A model generated the notes under the pieces. It worked only from the letters and a program-made list of their open reading frames with translations, had not been told where the DNA came from and ran no database searches. From an uncultured Chitinophagaceae bacterium (GTDB taxonomy: Bacteria > Bacteroidota > Bacteroidia > Chitinophagales > Chitinophagaceae), in contig CALCII010000011.1 of assembly GCA_937907395.1 (NCBI GenBank), positions 186,001 through 250,000 of the forward strand: a stretch of DNA of 64,000 nt. The letters are read 5' to 3'. This document shows, in pieces, positions 17,516 through 26,423 of the stretch (the first letter of the stretch is position 1; every line of letters begins with the position of its first letter). A program made the translations under genes and the position numbers.

Positions 17516-19948
17516 TTAATTAGTTTTCACCCTTCCTTTTTCATCATCGGCCCCACCCGATTTACGGGCATTCAATCCTTTTCCTTTTGCAAAGCGGTAA
17601 GTAAATGTGAAAGAACCTACCCTGCTGTCTAAATAACTCAGCCAGTTAGCTTTTGCATTGGCAATATTGCGGATATCACCACCGGGCTGATTGGTATAAA
17701 ACAGATCAGAAATAGTAAGTCTGATGGATCCTTTTCCTTTCAGGATTTTTTGTGAAATTCCTGCACGAACCTGCCATACGGGAATGGTTAGGAATTGTGC
17801 TACAAGGATTCTTGTTTGATAAGATCCGGCAATTTCTGCTGAAAGATTTTTATTGATGTTAAACTGGTTGGTGGGAGCAATTACCCAATAAAACCGGTCT
17901 TCTTTCAAACGCTGTCCGTAAATAATGGCATCATAATCCATGTTCTTGAACTCTGTGTAAAGAATCAAGGTCCACCATTTATATGGTTGCAGTGTTGCAT
18001 TTACATCCAGTCCATAAACAACCTGCCGGCCAAAGTTTCCGGGCCTGCTGTAAAAAATGGTGCCCCTCTGTTCGTTGGTTTCCTGGATAAGATTTTTTAC
18101 AATGGTATAATCGAAAGAAGTGGTGATCTTATTTTTAAATGTGTGTGACACTTCAAAAGAGTAAGAGAAAGTTGGCTGCAGAAACGGGTTTCCGGCGTAG
18201 TATGTATACAGGTCCAGCGGATATGTGAATGGATTCATATCCTGGTAGTTGGGACGGTTCACTCTTCTGCCGGCCGAAAAACCAAATACATGATTCTGCA
18301 AACTATCGGCCCGGTATTGCAGATATACAGTGGGAAAGAGGTTGGCGTAGTTGAGGTGAAAGGTGGAGTCTTTTACAACCGGGTTTCCCAATTGATTACC
18401 ATCTATAACGGTGTGCTCTAACCGCAAGCCAGCCTGCAGGGAAATCTTTTTCCAGTTTCGTTGATAGCTGGCATAGGCAGCATTAATGTTTTCTTTATAG
18501 AGAAACCTGTTCGAAAACTGGTAGTTGGGAGTAACAACATTATCTACACGATCAAAAAATGAGGCTGTATTGTCTGTGTTTACAAAACTTGTTTTCAAAC
18601 CGGCTTCCAGTTTAGCGCCTTGTTTGAGCGGATGTACATAATCCACTTTTGCTGTTTTGATAATGATGGAAGCAGGCAGTGTGGATTCCAGTGTACTTTC
18701 ATTTATCAAATGATTATCGGCAGAATAAACAGAACTTACCAGTTTTTGAGTGATGTGCGCATCATAATTATTGTAATCAATATTTGCGCTGATCTCTTTT
18801 CCCTTCTTGCCGATTTTATAACTGTAGTTGAGATTAACGCTTCCGTTTTTCCATTTACGTTCCGATGGGTTGGTGGCAGCCACTCTTCCTGCCAATGTAT
18901 TTGTGTTATCAAAAACGTTGCCCTTGCTCACAATGGGAGAATAGATACGGTTGCTGAAACCCGATACCACAATTCCGGCTGTTGAACGGGAGTTGATATA
19001 ATAATCGGCTCCCAAGCGAAGATTCACGCCGGAGATCTCACGTTTTAAATAACTGTTTTGTTCAAAGCCCGAACTGAATTCACCTGATGGAGTGTAATAG
19101 GACCGTTTAATGGTGAGATCCTGGTAGGTATGATTTTGATTCCAGCCGAGGTTGGCAAAGAAGTTGATTTTATTAACACGGTAGTTGATATTAAAACTGT
19201 TATTGGTGCGGTGGTAACGACCTTGCCCATACGAAAGACTGATTCCGCCATTTACTCCTTTTACAATATTTTTTTTCAGGCGGATGTTGATGATACCGGC
19301 ATTACCTGCTGCGTCGTATCGTGCAGGCGGGTTGGTGATCAGTTCAATACTTTCAATAGAACCCGAAGGCAATGAACGGAGGTAATTGGCAAGATCGGCA
19401 CCGGACAAATAGCTGGGCTTATCGTCAATAAACACCATAACGCCTGATTTTCCCTTGAGCGAAATATTTCCATTGCCATCCACTAATACACCCGGTGCTT
19501 TTTCCAGCACTTCCAGGGTAGACGTTCCTGCATTGCCAATTAGCATGTCTGGGTGAATCACCACCCGGTCAATTTTCCGTTCGGCAAATGGTTTCTTCCC
19601 GGTAATTTTTACTTCCTGTAAGTCTTTGGCGGCCACCTGCAGAACAATGTGCTGTAGTACAACAACCGATCCATTGGTAATATCTACCGTATCGCTGCTG
19701 TACGTGGCATAACCACTGTGCGAAATTTTTATAAAATAACGGTTGTCTTTAAGCTGTAAAAATTCAAAACTGCCATTCGCTTCACACAAAGTGGTTTTGG
19801 CTAATGACTTGTCGGATACTTTGAATAGCGATACAACAATCCCTTCGGCAACAGCCGGACCGGAAACTGTGCCCGAAATTTTTCCGGTTTGTGCAGAAAG
19901 ATGTTGAATAAAAAAGGCAGCAAAGAAGAATAGGAAAATTCTTTTCAT
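17516..19948 (-). CDS. Outer membrane beta-barrel receptor with carboxypeptidase-like regulatory domain (TonB-dependent receptor-like)
   Basis: 810 residues with a signal peptide (ends near HLSAQ). Residues 22-105 form a carboxypeptidase-regulatory-like sandwich (KISGTVSGPAVAEG). Residues 110-225 resemble the TonB plug (STLEVLEKAPGVLVDGNGNISLKGK, VMVFIDDKPSYLSG, NPPARYDAAGNAGIINI). The rest is a large barrel ending FTFTYRFAKGKG. This is the outer_membrane beta-barrel family 3 type, widespread in Bacteroidota, with import or signalling roles. No SusD partner lies next to it. The order AraC regulator, 41-residue membrane protein, receptor and PDZ-hydrolase on one strand suggests a single functional unit. 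The ligand is unknown. Confidence 0.88.
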   Translation of the reverse strand: MKRIFLFFFAAFFIQHLSAQTGKISGTVSGPAVAEGIVVSLFKVSDKSLAKTTLCEANGSFEFLQLKDNRYFIKISHSGYATYSSDTVDITNGSVVVLQHIVLQVAAKDLQEVKITGKKPFAERKIDRVVIHPDMLIGNAGTSTLEVLEKAPGVLVDGNGNISLKGKSGVMVFIDDKPSYLSGADLANYLRSLPSGSIESIELITNPPARYDAAGNAGIINIRLKKNIVKGVNGGISLSYGQGRYHRTNNSFNINYRVNKINFFANLGWNQNHTYQDLTIKRSYYTPSGEFSSGFEQNSYLKREISGVNLRLGADYYINSRSTAGIVVSGFSNRIYSPIVSKGNVFDNTNTLAGRVAATNPSERKWKNGSVNLNYSYKIGKKGKEISANIDYNNYDAHITQKLVSSVYSADNHLINESTLESTLPASIIIKTAKVDYVHPLKQGAKLEAGLKTSFVNTDNTASFFDRVDNVVTPNYQFSNRFLYKENINAAYASYQRNWKKISLQAGLRLEHTVIDGNQLGNPVVKDSTFHLNYANLFPTVYLQYRADSLQNHVFGFSAGRRVNRPNYQDMNPFTYPLDLYTYYAGNPFLQPTFSYSFEVSHTFKNKITTSFDYTIVKNLIQETNEQRGTIFYSRPGNFGRQVVYGLDVNATLQPYKWWTLILYTEFKNMDYDAIIYGQRLKEDRFYWVIAPTNQFNINKNLSAEIAGSYQTRILVAQFLTIPVWQVRAGISQKILKGKGSIRLTISDLFYTNQPGGDIRNIANAKANWLSYLDSRVGSFTFTYRFAKGKGLNARKSGGADDEKGRVKTN

Positions 19949-19978
19949 GGTAAATAGAGGTTGGTCTAATAATCAGGG

Positions 19979-20104
19979 TTAATGAAATTGATGATAGAGC
20001 CATTGGCCAAAATCGTATCCTTTCATAGCAATGAAAATGAGGATCAGGACACTGCCAAATGCCAGCAGCACCTGCATCATTCTTTTTTGTTTGGGTCTAT
20101 TCAT
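19979..20104 (-). CDS. Small single-pass membrane protein, 41 residues
   Basis: A short ORF starting MNRPKQKRMMQ with a basic N-terminus, a hydrophobic segment VLLAFGSVLILIFIAM and a C-terminal KGYDFGQWLYHQFH. It lies 30 bases upstream of the beta-barrel receptor on the same strand and 89 bases downstream of the AraC gene. Topology (basic side in, short aromatic tail outside) fits a membrane microprotein. Expression and function are unproven; the intact frame, the start codon position and the operon context are the evidence. Confidence 0.6.
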   Translation of the reverse strand: MNRPKQKRMMQVLLAFGSVLILIFIAMKGYDFGQWLYHQFH

Positions 20105-20193
20105 GTGTTTTTTATTTACACCCCTGCAGATATGCATCGGATGGTTGGGTGTAAAATTGAAGGAACCGGATTGACATTGTTTGTCAAATCCTG

Positions 20194-21111
20194 CTATTTT
20201 TCCATGAAGCGTGAAGGGTTAATTCCAAACTGTTTTTTAAAAGATTTGCTAAACGAAAACACATCTGCAAATCCGCAATGAAGAGCTGTATCGGAAACGG
20301 GTATTTGTTGCTGCAATAATTGTTTTGCTTTTTCCAGCCGTTTTTGCAGTATATATTGATGCGGAGTAATACCAGTGGTTTTTTTAAAAAGCCGGAAGAA
20401 ATGATATTCAGACATACAGGCTTGCTTTGCCACAAGTTCCACATCAATTGCCGATGTAAACGTATTGTCTATAAATGCTTTTCCTTTCCGGATTTTTTTT
20501 AGCAACTCTTTTTTGGTAGCTGTTTTTACAGAAGGAATTGCTTGCAGTTGTTTAAATACAGGCACCTGGTCCCTGATGATATGTTCTGCCAATGAATAAA
20601 AAAACTCAATACCCAATCCATCCGGTTCCAAACGATTGTTTTCTAATTTTTGAGACAATGCATGTAATGCTCCGCCTAAGTGAGTTTCCTGTGCATGGTA
20701 TTGATCATCGGGGAAGAGATCAGAATTAAAAAATTGTCCCAGTTCTTCATCTGGAAAACTGGTATCCGGCCGGCGCATACTTGCCACCACAGAAGTAATC
20801 AGATCGGGAGAAAGTGTGATGCAAATTCCTTTTACCGGCTGATTGCTCTCAATTTCCACTTGTCCGTCTTTGTACCGGTTGCTAAGTAAATAGGAACCCG
20901 GACCTACAACATATTGTTCTTCTCCCAATGTATACACTTCAGTTCCATCCAGCACATATTTAACCGAAAACCCGGTAGCGTTAACCGGCTTGTAATAGCG
21001 TGACAAGGAAGAAAGTACCAGCTTGTTTTCTTTTTCTTCAATCGAATGCATGGTGTTTGTTTCTATTGAAAGAAAAGAAGAAAAATGGTTATATGAAAAA
21101 GCCGGTTTCAT
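20194..21111 (-). CDS. AraC family transcriptional regulator
   Basis: 305 residues. The N-terminal part is a cupin-like sensing domain (VLDGTEVYTLGEEQYVVGPGSYLL). The last 100 residues are the double helix-turn-helix AraC domain: ELVAKQACMSEYHFFRLFKKTTGITPHQY, then QIPVSDTALHCGFADVFSFSKSFKKQFGINPS. This is a DNA-binding activator or repressor in the cytoplasm, and its likely targets are the downstream receptor, microprotein and hydrolase. An internal ATG at 21051 (MHSIEEKENKL) may be the true start, since the first 20 residues are not clearly part of the cupin. It is divergent from the LCCL protein gene across 210 bases with no other gene. Confidence 0.9.
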   Translation of the reverse strand: MKPAFSYNHFSSFLSIETNTMHSIEEKENKLVLSSLSRYYKPVNATGFSVKYVLDGTEVYTLGEEQYVVGPGSYLLSNRYKDGQVEIESNQPVKGICITLSPDLITSVVASMRRPDTSFPDEELGQFFNSDLFPDDQYHAQETHLGGALHALSQKLENNRLEPDGLGIEFFYSLAEHIIRDQVPVFKQLQAIPSVKTATKKELLKKIRKGKAFIDNTFTSAIDVELVAKQACMSEYHFFRLFKKTTGITPHQYILQKRLEKAKQLLQQQIPVSDTALHCGFADVFSFSKSFKKQFGINPSRFMEK

Positions 21112-21321
21112 GTACAGTGCTCACGTTGTAAGCGTAAAGAAAACTATTTTTTCTTGCCAACGGCCTGGCTGTTTTATAAGTGGCAACCGCTCTTTTTCTC
21201 TTTAACAATTGATTAAGGAATTAAAGAGATATCACCAATGATCCCTGGCAGTATTTTCAAGGGATTTAGTCATTTATCTGTTTTGGCTGCGGCAATACAT
21301 TCAGGGATTAAATGAGCAATT

Positions 21322-23742
21322 ATGAAACAACTAATCTTCTGCTCAACCTTTCTGCTGACTACCATCTTTGCATCTGCCCAAACGATTTACACAGAAAACG
21401 AAGTTCCGTACTTGTATGACTTACCGGTTGGAACTAAAATGACTGTATTGATCTCTGCCAGTCGTTTCGATGAAGGTAAAAACCAGGTACTAACGGGTAC
21501 CGGAACGTACACTGTTAATTCCAATTTAAGATCGGCTGCCATACATAACGGTGCTATCAAACCAAAACAGGGAGGAATTGTATCTGTGGAAATTGTACCC
21601 GGCATTCGTGAGTATAAGGGTACATTGCAAAACGGCTTACAAAGTGATGAACAGAAGGAGAGTGCTGAAGATCTTTCTGATATGAAAGCCTTTACTGTTG
21701 TGCGGGACATGACTTATGATTACCTGCCCGAAGATGTGATTTTTACAGACTGGATCAAACCCCGGCATATGATCCTGGATGAGAAAACCACCAGGGCCAA
21801 CCTGTTCTTTCCACCAAACGGAAAACCATGGGGCTTTGTGAATGGCACAGATTATTATACATGGGACAGCCATATAGGAACAGCCGCTGTACACGCCGGA
21901 AAAATAAGTTTTGAAAAAGGCGGATTGGTAACGGTTGAATTTTATCCGAAAGGGAAAAAAGCCGGCCCTTATAAAGGAAGCACCCGTTTTGGAGTAACCA
22001 CAAGCAGCTGGAACATGCCCGGCTCTTTGGAAACCTTTCATTTTATAACGCCACCATCACCCCGCACCAATCAACCGGTTGTAGCGGGCAACCTTGAAGG
22101 TGCAGGCGTTACCAATGATTTTGTGTTTGTTAAGCTCAACAGTAAAGAATACAATGTTGCCGGGTTTCATATGAACGGAGACCATGTGAGCATTTTGTAT
22201 GATACCACTACAGGTGCCTTGCAAAAAATCTGTTACCGTGTTGCCGGTAGCGAGGATGCCGTATTCATTACCTGCGATGCCGAACAACGTCCTTATCTGA
22301 TTGAAACAAAAGAAGCCGTATATCGTTTTTACAATTTTAAAAACAATACAGCTTCCCTGGTAAAAGCTGAACCGGGTAAACAACCGCAGGTAATTGAGAA
22401 TGTTCCGTTCGACTGGCAACCACCAATGGTGCAACAACCGGGCAAAGAACATGGACCTTCGGCTATAAATTACCGTTATGATCAACCTTTTGAAACCACG
22501 GCAGCGCTCATCATTAAATCCACCGGCTATGCATTAAAACTGGCTACCTGCGGCTTGGCTGCTGCAGCTTCTGCAGGTGCGGCCATTCTACCCTGTACCT
22601 CTGTGTTTGTGTCGGCCATGGCCGATTTTTTGCCCGATAACAATTCGGCTAAAAAAGAATTTCAGAAACTGGAAAAACTCATTGGCGTTTTTGAATCTTA
22701 TGCCCCGCAGGGATTTCCCAAAAAGCGCATCATGGAATTACTGGAACTTTCTCAATCCATTGCCGAGAAAGATCTGAAAGTTTATGAAGTGTGCAAATCT
22801 ATTAAAGGGTGGCTGGATGCACGAAACAGCGTTACCAATTATATTGATCCGGCATTTAGTGGCAGGCCCATCAATACAACACCAGGAGGAAACAAACCGC
22901 AAACCAAACCAGCATCTGTTCCTCTAACATTTACGTATGCGCACACAACATTTGTTTCTCTCTTTACATTGGTGGGCGATAATCTGAAAGAAGAAACTGT
23001 TCGTGCTGCATTGCTGGAACTGGGTAATAACAACTATGCATTGCTGGATGCTCATGGAATTTTTGCCAATGTTGGCAGAAAAGTAACGTATGAAATGGTG
23101 AAAAGCCCGCTGGATAATAAAGAAGGCTGGGAGCGTTTAATGCAAAAACAAAAAGAAGGATACAAATTGGTTTATGTTCTCTTGTATGCCGTGCTGATGA
23201 AAGTGGAAGGATACAACGATCCTGTAATTCATGAAATAAAAGAAACAAAACGGAACGATCTCGTTAACCCCAACATCAAACTCACCGAAGAAATTGCAAA
23301 TGGTTACTTAAACGAAGGATATGAGTTTCTGGGTATGGGGTTGCAGGATAAAACCATTCGTTTGTTCCTGGTAAAACAAACGGGCAATCATTCAAAATAT
23401 GAATTGAAGTTTACCGGGCACGATGGTTTGGTGAACGGTGAATCTGTAAAGTCGCTGATACAACAAGGATATAAATCCTGTGGTTATGTAATTGCTATAT
23501 ATGGAAAAGACCCGGATTTTGAAGGATCGCCATTACCATTTATAAAGGAAAAAGGAAAAGCAGGCTATCAATGCCGTGAAGTTTTATTAAGCGGACCGGA
23601 AGGTGCCCGGTACGACCGCAAAGATTTTATGGAAGCAGTTAATAAAGTGGCAACAGAATGTAATAAGCAGGTTGAAGACGGATTTTATCTTGATTTCTTT
23701 CTCACAGATAAAAATAAAATACAGGTATTCTTTCATAAGTAA
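21322..23742 (+). CDS. Secreted protein with two LCCL domains
   Basis: 806 residues with a signal peptide (MKQLIFCSTFLLTTIFASAQ). Two LCCL-type domains are visible. The first is at about 50-110 (GTGTYTVNSNLRSAAIHNG, GGIVSVEIVPGIREYKGTLQNG). The second is at about 165-240 (DYYTWDSHIGTAAVHAGKI, GGLVTVEFYPKG, YKGSTRFGVTTSSW). LCCL domains are known mainly from animal extracellular proteins and apicomplexans, with scattered bacterial members; they bind lipids or carbohydrates. Residues 400-435 are hydrophobic and alanine-rich. The C-terminal 350 residues match nothing I recognise. It is probably periplasmic or surface-exposed, of unknown function. It has its own terminator and stands alone, divergent from the AraC gene. 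Confidence 0.78.
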   Translation: MKQLIFCSTFLLTTIFASAQTIYTENEVPYLYDLPVGTKMTVLISASRFDEGKNQVLTGTGTYTVNSNLRSAAIHNGAIKPKQGGIVSVEIVPGIREYKGTLQNGLQSDEQKESAEDLSDMKAFTVVRDMTYDYLPEDVIFTDWIKPRHMILDEKTTRANLFFPPNGKPWGFVNGTDYYTWDSHIGTAAVHAGKISFEKGGLVTVEFYPKGKKAGPYKGSTRFGVTTSSWNMPGSLETFHFITPPSPRTNQPVVAGNLEGAGVTNDFVFVKLNSKEYNVAGFHMNGDHVSILYDTTTGALQKICYRVAGSEDAVFITCDAEQRPYLIETKEAVYRFYNFKNNTASLVKAEPGKQPQVIENVPFDWQPPMVQQPGKEHGPSAINYRYDQPFETTAALIIKSTGYALKLATCGLAAAASAGAAILPCTSVFVSAMADFLPDNNSAKKEFQKLEKLIGVFESYAPQGFPKKRIMELLELSQSIAEKDLKVYEVCKSIKGWLDARNSVTNYIDPAFSGRPINTTPGGNKPQTKPASVPLTFTYAHTTFVSLFTLVGDNLKEETVRAALLELGNNNYALLDAHGIFANVGRKVTYEMVKSPLDNKEGWERLMQKQKEGYKLVYVLLYAVLMKVEGYNDPVIHEIKETKRNDLVNPNIKLTEEIANGYLNEGYEFLGMGLQDKTIRLFLVKQTGNHSKYELKFTGHDGLVNGESVKSLIQQGYKSCGYVIAIYGKDPDFEGSPLPFIKEKGKAGYQCREVLLSGPEGARYDRKDFMEAVNKVATECNKQVEDGFYLDFFLTDKNKIQVFFHK

Positions 23743-23750
23743 GAAATAAA

Positions 23751-23777
23751 AGCCGCCTGAGTTGGACTCAGGCGGCT
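23751..23777 (+). terminator. Intrinsic terminator after the LCCL protein gene
   Basis: Eleven-base-pair stem AGCCGCCTGAGT/ACTCAGGCGGCT around a short loop, nine bases after the stop. The T tract is weak. Confidence 0.75.
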
Positions 23778-23863
23778 CGGTTTCTGATCATTCTTCTGTA
23801 TTGCAATCCAGATTTAATATGCGTACCTTTCTGCAGAACCACCAGCATTTCTGGTGAACTGTA

Positions 23864-25228
23864 ATGAAGGGAATATATTTAGTTTCATTTTTCTTCTTTG
23901 TTTGTGGTGTTACACAGGCACAGCCATCCACCATCAACCAATGTATAACGGCAAAGGAATATCAGCTGGTGGAAAACCGTTGCAATATCAATGCTCATAT
24001 CTATATACATCCCAACACAGAAGAAAAGATCATGGCCACTTCCTTCAGCTGGCCGTTGAAGGCAGCAGCCGGGTTAACAGATTGCAGCTATTATTACATC
24101 AGTGCGCATGTGGATCACGACAATACAGCTACTGCAATTAAAGATTATAACTGCGGCACTGTTACATACGACGGGCACCGGGGGACAGATATTGCCATTG
24201 GTCCCTTTCCTTTTTATAAAATGGATAACGACCAGGTGGAAGTGATTGCAGCAGCACCGGGAACCATCATCGACAAACACGATGGGGAGTTTGATAAAAA
24301 CTGTGCCACCAACAGTCTTACTGCCAACTATGTAATCATCCAGCATGCAGACGGCTCCCGTGCTTTTTACTGGCACATGAAAAAAAATTCTGTTACGGCA
24401 AAAGCAATTGGGCAAACAGTAGTAACAGGTGAAAAGCTGGGTGTGGTGGGTAGCTCTGGTAGCTCAACAGGGCCGCATCTTCATTTTGAAGTATGGACCG
24501 GCAGTACAGCTGCCACCATGATTGATCCTTTCGCCGGCACCTGCAATACGCTCAATGCTACATCATGGTGGGCATCGCAAAAACCATACAGGGAGCAGGG
24601 CATCATCAAAGCATCGGTTCACACAACAGATCTCGTATGGCCCGCTTGTCCCGCAACCGAAACACCCAACGAAAGTACTTCCTATACCATTCCGTTCCAG
24701 GGAGCAGGACTGGCACCGGGTTACGCAAAGTTTTATGTGTTTATACGAAATGAAACCAGTGGTGTTATGGGAACCATGAGTATCCTCAATCCCAATGCAA
24801 CCGTGTTTAATACATGGACTTATACAAGCACCAACAATTATAAGTTCAGCTACTGGGGTTTTTCTAAATTGTTGCCAACTACAAACGGCACTTATACTTT
24901 CCGTGCCAGCTATAATGGCAACACCTGCGATCAAACATTTCAAATCATTAATTCAACAACAGGAATTGATGAGTTCAATAAGAACAACAATGTACAACTG
25001 TATCCCAATCCAACTTCATCTGTTGCAATGTTGCGATGGAGCCAGCCCCTGCTACAGGCTACATTGATTGTTTACAATACCGGCGGACAAATTGTAAAAA
25101 CGATCAGCAACATTTCGGGAACCCAGGTGAACATTAGCCGGAACGGATTAGAAAGCGGTGTCTATTTCATCCGCATGTACAAACAGGATCAGTTGATATT
25201 AAAAGGACGATGGTTAATCGTTGATTGA
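23864..25228 (+). CDS. M23 family metallopeptidase with type IX secretion sorting domain
   Basis: 454 residues with a signal peptide ending near TQAQP. The peptidase core at about 100-230 has the zinc ligands of the M23 family: YDGHRGTDIAI (HxxxD) and GPHLHFEVW (HxH), plus a catalytic His in FYWHMKKN. M23 enzymes cut peptidoglycan cross-links or glycine-rich peptides. The last 75 residues (LYPNPTSSVAML to GRWLIVD) are a type IX secretion C-terminal sorting domain, so the enzyme is exported across the outer membrane. A hairpin CACCAG/CTGGTG lies just ahead of the start. The last 39 bases of the gene are duplicated at 25587-25625. Confidence 0.9.
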   Translation: MKGIYLVSFFFFVCGVTQAQPSTINQCITAKEYQLVENRCNINAHIYIHPNTEEKIMATSFSWPLKAAAGLTDCSYYYISAHVDHDNTATAIKDYNCGTVTYDGHRGTDIAIGPFPFYKMDNDQVEVIAAAPGTIIDKHDGEFDKNCATNSLTANYVIIQHADGSRAFYWHMKKNSVTAKAIGQTVVTGEKLGVVGSSGSSTGPHLHFEVWTGSTAATMIDPFAGTCNTLNATSWWASQKPYREQGIIKASVHTTDLVWPACPATETPNESTSYTIPFQGAGLAPGYAKFYVFIRNETSGVMGTMSILNPNATVFNTWTYTSTNNYKFSYWGFSKLLPTTNGTYTFRASYNGNTCDQTFQIINSTTGIDEFNKNNNVQLYPNPTSSVAMLRWSQPLLQATLIVYNTGGQIVKTISNISGTQVNISRNGLESGVYFIRMYKQDQLILKGRWLIVD

Positions 25229-25265
25229 TTTCTGCTCCCCTGTCTTCAGCTTTTGGTAAACAGCT
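25190..25265. repeat. 76-bp direct repeat, copy 1 (M23/VanZ gene junction)
   Basis: Carries the last 13 codons of the M23 gene and, on the other strand, a duplicate of the last 15 codons plus stop of the VanZ gene. It matches 25587-25662 at 72 of 76 positions. All four differences are silent in the gene they fall in. Confidence 0.9.
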
Positions 25266-25583
25266 CCTTCTCAGCAACGTCTCTCGCAGAGGACGTTGCG
25301 TACTACGGAGAAGAGTCTTACGTTTGTGTTATGCCTGTTAAAAACACCATTCCATTCAGTGAGGGAATATTTTCTATTACATTTACTTGTCCCCGGTGGC
25401 TTCCATTGATTGAGATGGTGAATGGCTATGATATTGTATATAGATGGTTTGATCACCTTAAATCGAAAGGCTGAACAGGGTATATACCCTGTAACAAATT
25501 ATATTGAAGTGTTTGATGTAGATTTGACGATGTGATCGTTCTTTAACGCAACGTCCCTTTCAGGAGACGTTGCTGAGAAGGAG
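25264..25583. mobile_element. Internally deleted REP-associated (RAYT) transposon with 20-bp terminal inverted repeats
   Basis: A 320-bp unit. Positions 25264-25283 and 25564-25583 are perfect inverted repeats of CTCCTTCTCAGCAACGTCTC. Each end also forms a REP-like hairpin, GCAACGTC with GACGTTGC, at 25275-25299 and 25549-25573. Between them lie the fused remains of a Y1-type REP-associated transposase. The missing middle held the HUH motif and catalytic Tyr, so the element cannot move by itself but keeps both ends. Confidence 0.8.
25331..25535 (+). pseudogene. REP-associated tyrosine transposase remnant (middle deleted, frameshifted)
   Basis: The N-terminal piece 25331-25474 encodes MPVKNTIPFSEGIFSITFTC and continues to YRWFDHLKSKG, the usual start of Bacteroidota RAYT proteins. 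After a junction near 25470 the next frame encodes AEQGIYPVTNYIEVF followed by DVDLTM and a stop (to 25535), the usual end of the same proteins. About 100-120 residues between these are missing, including the HUH/NHxH metal motif and the catalytic tyrosine. This is a simple deletion derivative. Homology is by recognition of the wording, not by search. Confidence 0.75.
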
Positions 25584-25586
25584 GAA

Positions 25587-25662
25587 CAGCTGATATTGAA
25601 AGGACGATGGCTAATCGTTGATTGATTTCTGCTCTCCTGTCTTCAGCTTTTGGTAAACAGCT
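25587..25662. repeat. 76-bp direct repeat, copy 2
   Basis: Second copy of the M23/VanZ junction. Here the VanZ end is the functional one, and the M23 tail (QLILKGRWLIVD and stop) is an orphan fragment. See copy 1 at 25190-25265. Confidence 0.9.
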
Positions 25663-26030
25663 ATCAGCAATACAATCACCAGCCATACGGCAGAAAAAGC
25701 AATTAACCCTTTGAGATTGGCAGCCACATCTTCCGGATCATAACGGCCATGGATACGTGTATGTGTGAGCTTGTTGGAATACTCCTGTGCCAGTTCAATA
25801 CACATTCCAAACAAATACAAAAAAGCAAAAATGGCAATATGCCAGATGAGTTTTTTGTTGAGGAAGATGAAGTTGAGAAATGCGGCTGCTGCAAAATAAA
25901 AAGCCGAATGCAGTTCTTTATCGATATGACGAAAGCCAGAAGGCAGTTTAATCATAAATCCATACACAGCAATGGCAAATGCAAACAACACAAGTAAGAT
26001 ACGGAACCAGGTACTGAAGATGAATTTCAT
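25611..26030 (-). CDS. VanZ family membrane protein
   Basis: A 139-residue protein with about four membrane segments and the VanZ-like signature SGFRHIDKELHSAFYFAAAAFLNF near residues 31-54, then CIELAQEY and later RIHGRYDPEDVAANLKG. VanZ-like proteins are small integral membrane proteins of uncertain function, some linked to glycopeptide resistance in other phyla. It is the last gene of a minus-strand run (GNAT, YjdI, YrdB, VanZ) with 12-18 base gaps, probably one operon. Its last 16 codons fall in the 76-bp repeat that flanks the transposon relic. Confidence 0.85.
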   Translation of the reverse strand: MKFIFSTWFRILLVLFAFAIAVYGFMIKLPSGFRHIDKELHSAFYFAAAAFLNFIFLNKKLIWHIAIFAFLYLFGMCIELAQEYSNKLTHTRIHGRYDPEDVAANLKGLIAFSAVWLVIVLLIAVYQKLKTGEQKSIND

Positions 26031-26045
26031 AGCGGTAAGAACAGA

Positions 26046-26405
26046 TTATTGAGTGAGCAACCATTTGATACGGTCATACGAAACAAGGTAATGAATAACA
26101 GAAACAGCAATGAAGATGTATGCCCATTTGTTCATCTTGAGTGAAAGCAACATATAAGAGGCACTCACAAATAAAATCAGTTCAAACAATAAACGAACCC
26201 AGCCCGGCACAGCCACAACGGCTTTGCCGGGATCGCCATCCACCCGAAACACGCCCCACAAAGTGGCTACCAGTAACGGAAGCCCAATGGCCAGTACATA
26301 TTTTTGAATGCCACTGAATTTGTTCCAGCCCCACATGGTGAAAATGATGAGCAGTGCAATTTCCAATGCAAAACGTACAGCTAAGTTGAGTGGATGGTTA
26401 CTCAT
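26046..26405 (-). CDS. YrdB family membrane protein (DUF2568)
   Basis: 119 residues with four predicted membrane segments. The signature NLAVRFALEIALLIIFTMWGW and LPLLVATLWGVFRVDGDPG matches the YrdB/DUF2568 family, whose function is unknown. It lies 18 bases after the YjdI-like gene and 15 bases before the VanZ gene, in the same probable operon. Confidence 0.85.
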   Translation of the reverse strand: MSNHPLNLAVRFALEIALLIIFTMWGWNKFSGIQKYVLAIGLPLLVATLWGVFRVDGDPGKAVVAVPGWVRLLFELILFVSASYMLLSLKMNKWAYIFIAVSVIHYLVSYDRIKWLLTQ

Positions 26406-26423
26406 AACTGTTGTGAATTATAA

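Noticed and set aside
18620..18985. 121-residue plus-strand ORF in the receptor gene
   Set aside because: Antisense shadow with no signal peptide or domain; the receptor frame is intact.
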